DNA of 64,000 bases from an uncultured Tenacibaculum sp. (GTDB taxonomy: Bacteria; Bacteroidota; Bacteroidia; Flavobacteriales; Flavobacteriaceae): the NCBI RefSeq assembly GCF_947494125.1, contig NZ_CANLTU010000002.1:372001-436000 (forward strand), in the 5' to 3' direction. The translations under genes and the position numbers were made by a program. This document shows positions 49,790 through 56,872 of this stretch, one piece after another (position 1 is the stretch's first letter; every line of letters begins with the position of its first letter). The notes under the pieces are model-generated. The model had not been told where the DNA came from and did not search any database. It was given only the letters and a program-made list of their open reading frames with translations.

Positions 49790-51517
49790 ATGGCAAGAGG
49801 AATTTCATTACACATCGGAATAAATGAGGTAGATCCAGCAGTTTATGGAAGCAAATTACCTTTATCGGGCTGTGTAAATGATGCGAATGATTTGTCTCGC
49901 ATCGCAGGTAGGCAAGGATATGAAACAACTATTTTATTAGATAACCAAGCCACATCTTCAAGTATAACACAACAAATTACTAGAGCAGCTAGTACATTAC
50001 AGAATGGAGATATCTTTTTTATTTCCTATTCTGGACATGGATCTTCAATACCAAATACTACGTCAGATAGTGAATCAGATGGACAAGACGAATCTTGGGT
50101 ACTTTATAATAGACAATTTTTAGATGATGAATTGTATAGTTTATGGCTGAGGTTTAATGAAGGAGTAAGAGTCTTTGTATTATCAGATAGTTGTCATAGT
50201 GGTACCATGTTAAAATCTATGATATTAAATCAAAAAATGAAGAGATCTAAAATGTCTTTAAAAACTATTACGAAAAACTTTGACAAAGAAGTTTTAAAGA
50301 TTGTAAATAAAGAGACAGAAGAAAATGTAAAAGTAAGATTACTTCCAGCAGAAAAAAGTTATGAAAACTACGTGAATAACCAAGAATTCTATCAGGAAAT
50401 TCAATATAGAAATAGTAATATTAAATCTCAGACTTTAAAGGCATCTATTATTTTAATCTCTGGTTGTCAAGATCATCAATTTAGTTATGATTACGGAACA
50501 AATGGTCTTTTTACAAGTAAAGTAAAAGAGACATGGAATTCGGGTAGTTATACCAAAAATTATAGTCAGTTTCATAGAGATATAAAGCAGAAAGTACTAA
50601 CACAACAATCTGATCAAGAACCAAACTTTATGAGTATAGGTAGCAACTTAAGTACATTTACAGGAAATAAACCTTTTATAGTAAATGCACCAGGTTGGCC
50701 GATTACAGGAGTTAGTAACGATAATAATAACAATACTGATAATAACAATAATAATGGGAATAATTCAGTAGAAATACCTAGGGTTATAGTTCCAAATACA
50801 TGGAATATAGCTGACGGTATACCTGAATTTGAAATAATTACAGGAACTAACAATTATTATTACATAGAAATTGTTAATGACGAACAACTTTTTGATTACG
50901 GATACTGGAGAAATAATGGGAATGCTCAAAATAGTTTCTTTTCTTGGGACGATAGTACAGTTAGTAATCGATTAACCAATAATCGTTTTTCAATACCATT
51001 ACATATATGGAATCAATTAAAGGAATCTACTACTTTATACGTAAGAATAGGAACGACTTCTAGTGCAAATGAATCTGAATGGGAAAACCATATAGTATCT
51101 GAAAGTTCAGCAACGGGAGGGCAAGCTCCGTCTATGCAAATTATTTCTAGTAGTAATACAAGCGGTAATAATTCTAATAATCCAGTAAACAATAACAATC
51201 CGATTGATAATGGAAGTGTTAATGGAGATTATACTGATTTGTCTCAAGATTTAACGAGTTCTGTAGGGGCAAGGAGCGAAAATAATAGTAGTGATGTATT
51301 GTTAGTACAATCGTTATTTAATAAAGTACCTATATCAGAAGGAGGTCCAACTACTCAGTTAAAAGAGGATGGTAAATATGGTTCTAAAACTCGTAATACT
51401 ATTACAAGGTTTCAAAGAAAACAAGACTTAGTAGCATCAGGTAGGATAGAACCAAACGATCTTACATTTACTCAATTAAAGTTAAAGAGTGGAGTAGTGC
51501 GTTTGTGTAGTGTTTAA
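49790..51517 (+). CDS. Metacaspase-like cysteine protease with peptidoglycan-binding-like C-terminus
   Basis: A 575-residue protein in four parts. The caspase-fold domain (1-300) has catalytic His83 in SYSGHGS and Cys135 in LSDSCHSGT, plus ISGCQDHQFSYDY (222-235), a metacaspase landmark. An Asn-rich linker (310-326) leads to a beta domain (about 330-435), then a second Asn/Ser linker (452-478) and a C-terminal domain (about 500-565) with LLVQSLFNK, DGKYGSKTRNTITRFQRKQ typical of PGB_1-like peptidoglycan-binding folds. No signal peptide is visible. Family enzymes usually cut after Arg or Lys and often need calcium. Confidence 0.88.
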   Translation: MARGISLHIGINEVDPAVYGSKLPLSGCVNDANDLSRIAGRQGYETTILLDNQATSSSITQQITRAASTLQNGDIFFISYSGHGSSIPNTTSDSESDGQDESWVLYNRQFLDDELYSLWLRFNEGVRVFVLSDSCHSGTMLKSMILNQKMKRSKMSLKTITKNFDKEVLKIVNKETEENVKVRLLPAEKSYENYVNNQEFYQEIQYRNSNIKSQTLKASIILISGCQDHQFSYDYGTNGLFTSKVKETWNSGSYTKNYSQFHRDIKQKVLTQQSDQEPNFMSIGSNLSTFTGNKPFIVNAPGWPITGVSNDNNNNTDNNNNNGNNSVEIPRVIVPNTWNIADGIPEFEIITGTNNYYYIEIVNDEQLFDYGYWRNNGNAQNSFFSWDDSTVSNRLTNNRFSIPLHIWNQLKESTTLYVRIGTTSSANESEWENHIVSESSATGGQAPSMQIISSSNTSGNNSNNPVNNNNPIDNGSVNGDYTDLSQDLTSSVGARSENNSSDVLLVQSLFNKVPISEGGPTTQLKEDGKYGSKTRNTITRFQRKQDLVASGRIEPNDLTFTQLKLKSGVVRLCSV

Positions 51518-51538
51518 TTTAAATGGGTATTAAAAGCA

Positions 51539-51575
51539 AAAACCACCAGAAAACAATTTTCAGGTGGTTTTTATT
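51539..51575. terminator. Bidirectional terminator, caspase locus/B12 island
   Basis: An 11-pair stem with one A-A mismatch (51543-51553 with 51557-51567) has a 3-base loop and A/T tracts on both sides. Confidence 0.8.
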
Positions 51576-51576
51576 T

Positions 51577-52695
51577 TTACTTCAGTTTTTCAAAAAAAGT
51601 TAATTTATAATTAGGTAATAGTTTTGGGTTTGTAATTTTTATAAAATCTTTTAAAACCAAATCAGGTCTTACAGGAGCTAATTCAAAATATAAAAGTCCT
51701 CCAGTTTTTCCTTTTTTACTACCTATAGTATAAACATTACCTTGAATCAAAGCATTAAACTCTTTATAATGTTTATTTGCGCTAAGCATTTGCTCTTTTG
51801 TTTCAAACAAACCACAGCCAATCCAGTAATCAGCATTTTTACCTTTATCTAAAACACTTTCAAAACTTAATTGTAAACTACCAGTTCCATTAGTTTCTTT
51901 CCATAAATAATTTAAGTTGGCATCTTTTAAATAAGTAGCCATAAAACTTTCTCCAGCAGGTAAGTTCCAAACATCTTTAAACATACTTCCAGATAAAACT
52001 GTAGGAGGTTTTTTCTTATTGTTTTTAGCTATTTCTATAGCTCTTGTATAGTTTAATTCAATAATTTTAAAGATACTATCAGCTTCTTTTTCTTTGTTAA
52101 GTAAAGCTCCGAAAAATTTAATCCATTCTGCTCTTCCTAATGGAGTTTCTTCTAACCAATCACCATTGAATATGACAGGGATTCCAGATTTTTTTATGTT
52201 TTCATATAGTTTATTATTAGGGTGTAATGAAAAGCCAATAACCAGTTCAGGGTTTAAATCCATTAGTTTTTCAGTATTCATATTTTGTTCAGAACCTAAT
52301 TCTACAACTTTATTATCTTCAATAAGTTTTCTAGTTTTTTCAGAAGATATATACTTTGTATGAGGGAATCCAACTAATTTAGTTTCACTACTTAATAGTT
52401 CTAACATTGGTATATGTGTAGTACTTGTAACTACTAATTCATTTATAGGGACTTTTAATTCATTTTTAGAAATATTCGTAGTGTTGGTAAGTGTGTAAGT
52501 AAACTGTTTTTTTGAGTTTTGAAAAACTCTTTTAAAAACCAGTTTTTTTTGTCCATTTTGAGTAATAATATCAAAGCCCTTGGCATATTTAATAGGGCTA
52601 TGCATTTCTACTGATTTTGTAACCTCTTTACTTTCAGCTTTTTTACATTGAAAGAATAATAAAGAAATAATAGCTAGTGATAAAAAATGTTTCAT
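51577..52695 (-). CDS. BtuF-like ABC transporter substrate-binding lipoprotein
   Basis: A 372-residue lipoprotein (LLFFQC, Cys17). It has the class III periplasmic-binding-protein fold: TSTTHIPMLELL, LVGFPHTKYISS, DLNPELVIGF and the C-terminal APVRPDLVLKDF. Gene context makes a cobinamide or cobalamin ligand likely; iron-siderophore binding is the main alternative. It is the last gene of the cobU-cobT-cobS-cobC operon, 5 nt after cobC. The partner permease and ATPase (btuC, btuD) are not in this window. Confidence 0.82.
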   Translation of the reverse strand: MKHFLSLAIISLLFFQCKKAESKEVTKSVEMHSPIKYAKGFDIITQNGQKKLVFKRVFQNSKKQFTYTLTNTTNISKNELKVPINELVVTSTTHIPMLELLSSETKLVGFPHTKYISSEKTRKLIEDNKVVELGSEQNMNTEKLMDLNPELVIGFSLHPNNKLYENIKKSGIPVIFNGDWLEETPLGRAEWIKFFGALLNKEKEADSIFKIIELNYTRAIEIAKNNKKKPPTVLSGSMFKDVWNLPAGESFMATYLKDANLNYLWKETNGTGSLQLSFESVLDKGKNADYWIGCGLFETKEQMLSANKHYKEFNALIQGNVYTIGSKKGKTGGLLYFELAPVRPDLVLKDFIKITNPKLLPNYKLTFFEKLK

Positions 52696-52700
52696 TTTAA

Positions 52701-53228
52701 TTATACTGTAAATTTTATAATGTGTCCGTAATCTAATTTTAAATCGAAAGATTTTTCTAAAGGACTGTTATTAATATATGACCATAAACTTCTAATAACA
52801 CCAGCATGTGTTACTATAATAGCTTTTTCTTTTTCTAATAATTTTATTTCATTTAAAAAGACAACAGTTCTATTATGTAAATCGAGATACGATTCTCCAT
52901 TGGTAGTAGAAACGTTTACAAAATCATTCATCCAAATGTCAAGCTCATTTTTATTAATATCATTCCACTTTTTAAGCTCCCAATCACCAAAATCAAGCTC
53001 TTTTAAACGATTATCGAAGTTTATTGTATCAGATAGCTTTTGTGCTAACAATTTACAACGTTGTAAAGGACTAGAGTAGTAAATGGTATTAGAACTATTT
53101 AGCTCATTTATTTTTAAGATAGGAATAATTTCTTCAGCAAAAGTATCTGCTAAAGGAATGTCTGCTTGGCCATAGCAAATTCCTTTTGCTATATTAGGTG
53201 TTGTATGACGAATTAAAATAATTTCCAT
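52701..53228 (-). CDS. cobC: Alpha-ribazole phosphatase
   Basis: A 175-residue histidine phosphatase that dephosphorylates alpha-ribazole 5'-phosphate in the lower-ligand branch of cobalamin assembly. The phosphoacceptor His lies in LIRHTTP near residue 7, with YSSPLQRC, LDFGDWE and the second His in VTHAGVIRS. I chose ATG 53228; the upstream frame to 53312 is an artefact of overlap with cobS. The start overlaps the cobS end by 16 nt. The general phosphoglycerate-mutase fold is certain; the substrate comes from context. Confidence 0.88.
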   Translation of the reverse strand: MEIILIRHTTPNIAKGICYGQADIPLADTFAEEIIPILKINELNSSNTIYYSSPLQRCKLLAQKLSDTINFDNRLKELDFGDWELKKWNDINKNELDIWMNDFVNVSTTNGESYLDLHNRTVVFLNEIKLLEKEKAIIVTHAGVIRSLWSYINNSPLEKSFDLKLDYGHIIKFTV

Positions 53229-53980
53229 AGAACTAATAATGATAAATAAAAAACAACTTCTGAAACTTGTTGTAAAGCTCCAGCACAATCTCCAGTTTGA
53301 CCGCCTATCCACTTCTTAAAAAAACTACTCATATATAGATAAACTAATAGTAGAGGAACTAACACTCCAAAGACTTTTAAATCTTTAAAAAAAATAAGAG
53401 GTAATATTCCAAAGAAACCAGAGATAATAAGTGATTTAGTACTCATTTTTTGAGTTGTTGGTTTTACTTTAGCACTATCAATATCTCTAACATATTTATG
53501 TGTATATAACAATACTGTAGCTACAAATCTACTTATGGTATGTCCTGCAATAATTATTAAAGGAATGTTTTTTAAATTTTCATTAAGTTCATTTAAACTT
53601 ACTATTTTTAAAGAAAGTATAGAAGTTAATCCTACAACACCAAAAGTACCTAATCTAGAATCTTTCATTATTGTTAGAATTTTTTCTTTGGTCCAACCAC
53701 CACCAAAACCATCACAAACATCAGCAAAACCATCTTCATGAAAAGCTCCTGTAGCCCATATAGAAGCAATCAAGCTAAGTATAATAGAAATAATTGGACT
53801 AAATATAAAAGAAGCTCCATAATAGATTACGGCAGAAATAGCACCAATAAGTGTTCCTACTAAAGAAAAATAACGACTACTTTTATTCAGTATTTCAGGA
53901 GAATGATCTACCCATTTAGGGCAAGGAATTCTTGTGAAAAATAAAACAGCTGTTAAAAAATAATGAATTTGTTTTTTCAT
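53213..53980 (-). CDS. cobS: Adenosylcobinamide-GDP ribazoletransferase
   Basis: A 255-residue integral membrane enzyme that joins adenosylcobinamide-GDP to alpha-ribazole, the last assembly step of cobalamin. It opens with FLTAVLFFTRIPCP, has the acidic catalytic block GAFHEDGFADVCDGFGGG (about 80-97), KDSRLGTFGV, and five to six hydrophobic segments. It ends with GGQTGDCAGALQQVSE, a conserved motif of the family. It sits between cobT (9-nt gap) and cobC (16-nt overlap). Confidence 0.95.
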   Translation of the reverse strand: MKKQIHYFLTAVLFFTRIPCPKWVDHSPEILNKSSRYFSLVGTLIGAISAVIYYGASFIFSPIISIILSLIASIWATGAFHEDGFADVCDGFGGGWTKEKILTIMKDSRLGTFGVVGLTSILSLKIVSLNELNENLKNIPLIIIAGHTISRFVATVLLYTHKYVRDIDSAKVKPTTQKMSTKSLIISGFFGILPLIFFKDLKVFGVLVPLLLVYLYMSSFFKKWIGGQTGDCAGALQQVSEVVFYLSLLVLWKLF

Positions 53981-53989
53981 AAATAAGGT

Positions 53990-55030
53990 TTAAGCTTCAG
54001 AAACATTAGCACTTTTAAAAGTAGCCATTTCATTTAAAAAACTAACAGCAGATTTTACAATAGGAAAAGCAATTGCAGCACCTGTACCTTCACCTAAACG
54101 TAATCCAATGTTTAATAAAGGTTTTGTTTTTAAGAAACCTAACATTTTTTCATGCCCTTGTTCACCAGAAGTATGACAAAATATACAATACTCTAATACG
54201 TTTTTATTTATTGCTTGTGCAACTAATAAAGCAGCAGTAACAATAAAACCATCAATTAAAATAGTCATTTTTAAAGAAGCGGCTTCTAAAATAGCACCAC
54301 ACATCATTACAATTTCAAAACCACCAAATGAAGCTAAAGCATCTATTGGGGCTTTAATTTTTTTTGAATGTAAATCAAATACCGTACGAAGAATTTGGGC
54401 TTTTTTAATTACACCTTCATTATTTAAACCAGTACCTTTTCCAACGCACTCTTCAATGGGAATATTGGTAAAGTAGCTCATTAAAAGTGAAGCAGAAGAA
54501 GTATTACCGATTCCCATTTCTCCAAATCCAATAACATTCGTACCTTCATTAAAAATTTTTTGGACAATACTTTTTCCTTTTTCTAAAGCTAATAGACATT
54601 CATCAGTACTCATCGCTTTTTCTATACTGTAGTCTTTAGTTCCTTTTGAAATTTTAGCATTAATTAAACTAGGAATGCTTTCAAAGTCTGCATTAACTCC
54701 TGCATCTACTATTTTTAGCGAAATATTATTCTGATTACAAAAACTATTAATTGCTGCCCCATTATTTAAAAAGTTAAAAACCATTTGTTGGGTAACTTCT
54801 TGTGGATAAGGACTAACAGGATTCGAGTTTACAATTCCATGATCTCCAGCAAAAACAACTATTGATGGCTTAGATAAAATAGGAGAGTGGGTATTTTGAA
54901 TTAACCCAATTTGTAGGGCTATATCTTCTAAAACTCCTAAAGAACCAATAGGTTTTGTTTTGAAATCTATTTTTTCTTGTAATTCTTTTTTTATAGCTTT
55001 TGATAAAGGAGCTATATGAGTAATATACAT
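53990..55030 (-). CDS. cobT: Nicotinate-nucleotide:dimethylbenzimidazole phosphoribosyltransferase
   Basis: A 346-residue cytoplasmic enzyme that activates the lower-ligand base by forming alpha-ribazole phosphate. Landmarks: TKPIGSLGVLEDIALQIG, FAGDHGIV, GEMGIGNTSSAS and RLGEGTGAAIAFP, where Glu314 is the catalytic base. All match CobT. Second gene of the operon, 11 nt after cobU. Confidence 0.96.
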   Translation of the reverse strand: MYITHIAPLSKAIKKELQEKIDFKTKPIGSLGVLEDIALQIGLIQNTHSPILSKPSIVVFAGDHGIVNSNPVSPYPQEVTQQMVFNFLNNGAAINSFCNQNNISLKIVDAGVNADFESIPSLINAKISKGTKDYSIEKAMSTDECLLALEKGKSIVQKIFNEGTNVIGFGEMGIGNTSSASLLMSYFTNIPIEECVGKGTGLNNEGVIKKAQILRTVFDLHSKKIKAPIDALASFGGFEIVMMCGAILEAASLKMTILIDGFIVTAALLVAQAINKNVLEYCIFCHTSGEQGHEKMLGFLKTKPLLNIGLRLGEGTGAAIAFPIVKSAVSFLNEMATFKSANVSEA

Positions 55031-55041
55031 AATATTGTAAG

Positions 55042-55545
55042 TTATTTTAATGTTAAAGGCAAACCAGAAACCATAAATATGGCTTTATCAGCTTTTTTAG
55101 CAATGTATTGATTTACCCAACCTTGAAGTTCTGTAAATTTTCTTCCAGATTCAGTTGTAGCATGTAATCCCATACCAATTTCATTTGAAATAATAATAAT
55201 TTTAGCATTTATTTGAGACAATGCTTTAATTTCATCTTTAGCTAGTTTTAAAGCTTTTTCAACATCATATTTTGTATCTACAAAAAAGTTAGTAAGCCAT
55301 AAAGTAACACAATCAATAACTACAGTCATTTCTTCAGATATCTTACTACTAATTAGTTTTTCTTCTTCAATAGTAGTCCAACGTTCATCTCTGTCCGAAA
55401 CATGCCTATCTACACGTTTTTTAAAATCTTCATCCCAAATTCTAGAGGTAGCTAAATAATAAGGAGTATCAGATAATGATTCTGCTAATTGTTGCGCATA
55501 ACTACTTTTTCCTGAACGTTCACCGCCTGTTATATAATAAATCAT
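55042..55545 (-). CDS. cobU: Adenosylcobinamide kinase/guanylyltransferase
   Basis: A 167-residue bifunctional enzyme that phosphorylates adenosylcobinamide and attaches GMP. The P-loop GGERSGKSS spans residues 7-15, with Lys13. His48 in RVDRHVSDRDERW is the guanylylated residue. Walker-B-like VVIDCVTLWLTN and NEIGMGL follow. It heads the minus-strand operon, with a near-consensus -7 element about 21 nt upstream. Presence of cobU, T, S and C without corrin-ring genes indicates salvage of cobinamide. Confidence 0.95.
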   Translation of the reverse strand: MIYYITGGERSGKSSYAQQLAESLSDTPYYLATSRIWDEDFKKRVDRHVSDRDERWTTIEEEKLISSKISEEMTVVIDCVTLWLTNFFVDTKYDVEKALKLAKDEIKALSQINAKIIIISNEIGMGLHATTESGRKFTELQGWVNQYIAKKADKAIFMVSGLPLTLK

Positions 55546-55566
55546 GTTGAAGAAATAAATTCAAAG

Positions 55567-55574
55567 CAAATATT
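55567..55574 (-). promoter_or_regulatory. Candidate -7 element of the cob operon
   Basis: The minus strand reads AATATTTG, matching TAnnTTTG except the first base, 21 nt before the cobU ATG. There is no room for a cobalamin riboswitch in the 99-bp spacer. Confidence 0.35.
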
Positions 55575-55617
55575 GGAAAGATTTTTTAGAAAAAGAAAAT
55601 TATAGAAGAGAACTATG

Positions 55618-55625
55618 TATTTTTG
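55618..55625 (+). promoter_or_regulatory. -7 promoter element of the second BtuF-like gene
   Basis: TATTTTTG, an exact TAnnTTTG, lies 19 nt before ATG 55645. It lies inside the longer frame that starts at 55615, which argues for the shorter start. Confidence 0.5.
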
Positions 55626-55644
55626 CCAATTAAATTTAATATTT

Positions 55645-56583
55645 ATGAAAGTATCTTCTTTTATGCCAGCAGTAACTCAAATGATTTACGATATGGGTTT
55701 ACAAGAATATTTAGAAGGCATTACATTTGAATGTCCGGGAATAGCCTTAGAAGAAAAGAAAGTTGCTGTTCGTTATAAATTAGAAGGTAAAACATTATCT
55801 AGTAAAGAAATAACAGCTATTTTCTCAAAAACAAAAGCAGAAGGTGGTACTTTGTATTATGTAGATGAACCAGTTTTAGAAAATATAGCACCAGACATTA
55901 TTTTTACACAAGATGTATGTGATGTTTGCCAAATAGACACAGAGTCTGTAGCAAAATCAGCCTATAAATTAGAAAAGACACCTCAGTTAATTTCTATAAC
56001 TCCAAATTCTTTAGAAGACGTATTTAATAATGCACTTACCATAGCAAGAGCTATGAATAAAGAAGAGATTGGACTTAATTATGTAAATAAATTAAAGGAA
56101 AGAATTTATAGTATTGTAGATGTTCAAAGAGCTAATAGAATTCAGTCAAAAAGTGTAATGTTATTGGAGTGGATTGATCCGTTATTTAATTGTGGACATT
56201 GGATTCCTCATCAAATTGGTTACGCTGGAGGTATAGATTTGTTATCACATCCATCTGGAGATAGTATTGTTATTTCTTGGGATAAAATTGTAAAATATGA
56301 CCCAGAAGTATTAGTTATTGCTCCTTGTGGATATGGAATAGAGCGTACACTTGAAGATATGAAGTTTTTAGAAGAAAAACCAGAGTGGAAGACTTTAAAA
56401 GCGGTAAAAAATAGAGAAGTATATATTGCAGATTTTGCTATGTTTACACAATCATCAGCCAGTACTTTAGTGGATGGTATAGAATGTTTATCAAAAATGA
56501 TTCATCCTGAATATTATAACGTTTCTGATAGTTTAAAAATAAAATTCTCAAATTATAATGATTTAATTAAAGTTAATTTATAA
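55645..56583 (+). CDS. BtuF-like cobalamin-binding protein without signal peptide
   Basis: A 312-residue protein with the helical-backbone binding-protein fold: VSSFMPAVTQMIYDMGLQEYL, ITFECP, PDIIFTQDVCDVCQI, LLEWIDPLFNCGHWIPHQIGYAGG and PCGYGIERT. These segments fit the cobalamin-binding subgroup of ABC binding proteins. Unusually it has no signal peptide or lipobox from either start, so it should be cytoplasmic. I chose ATG 55645 because the promoter element precedes it. It lies directly upstream of the cobalamin riboswitch and BtuB-like receptor. A role in intracellular B12 handling is inference. Confidence 0.8.
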   Translation: MKVSSFMPAVTQMIYDMGLQEYLEGITFECPGIALEEKKVAVRYKLEGKTLSSKEITAIFSKTKAEGGTLYYVDEPVLENIAPDIIFTQDVCDVCQIDTESVAKSAYKLEKTPQLISITPNSLEDVFNNALTIARAMNKEEIGLNYVNKLKERIYSIVDVQRANRIQSKSVMLLEWIDPLFNCGHWIPHQIGYAGGIDLLSHPSGDSIVISWDKIVKYDPEVLVIAPCGYGIERTLEDMKFLEEKPEWKTLKAVKNREVYIADFAMFTQSSASTLVDGIECLSKMIHPEYYNVSDSLKIKFSNYNDLIKVNL

Positions 56584-56591
56584 TAATGTTA

Positions 56592-56599
56592 TAGATTTG
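56592..56599 (+). promoter_or_regulatory. -7 element in front of the cobalamin riboswitch
   Basis: TAGATTTG, an exact TAnnTTTG, places the transcript start near 56603, just before the riboswitch core. It shows that the receptor has its own promoter. Confidence 0.5.
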
Positions 56600-56604
56600 C
56601 GCCG

Positions 56605-56776
56605 ATTTTTGGTTTTTCTCTATTTATCAATAGAGAAAATTAAAAGGGAATTCAGTTAAAAACTGAAGCTGTTCCCGCAACTGTAAGCTATATAGCTTGT
56701 AACTAAAAACTTTTTAGCCACTGTTTATTAATAATGGGAAGGTAAGTTACAAGACGCAAGCCAGGAGACCTGCCAA
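56605..56776 (+). ncRNA. Cobalamin (B12) riboswitch
   Basis: The leader contains the conserved riboswitch pieces in order: a 5' stem (CTCTAT and ATAGAG arms near 56618-56635), AAAAGGGAAT, GCTGTTCCCGCAACTGTAAG and the B12 box AGCCAGGAGACCTGCC at 56759-56774. It would bind adenosylcobalamin or another cobalamin and shut off the TonB-dependent receptor downstream. The expression platform is probably the following 96 nt (56777-56872); no strong terminator is visible there, so translational control is more likely. Exact ends are approximate. Confidence 0.93.
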
Positions 56777-56872
56777 AAAAATAAGTAAAACTTTCGGGAT
56801 AAAAGTTAATGTACTTAAAACTTTTTTGTACAAAAATTTAACCTGATTAATTGTAAAATTAAATCATTATCA

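Noticed and set aside
50720..50775. Asn-codon repeats in the metacaspase gene as a phase-variable tract
   Set aside because: The AAT/AAC runs are mixed and codon-sized; slippage by whole codons would only change linker length.
53229..53312. 28-residue N-terminal extension of cobC
   Set aside because: It is out-of-frame cobS sequence; histidine phosphatases start just before the LIRH motif.
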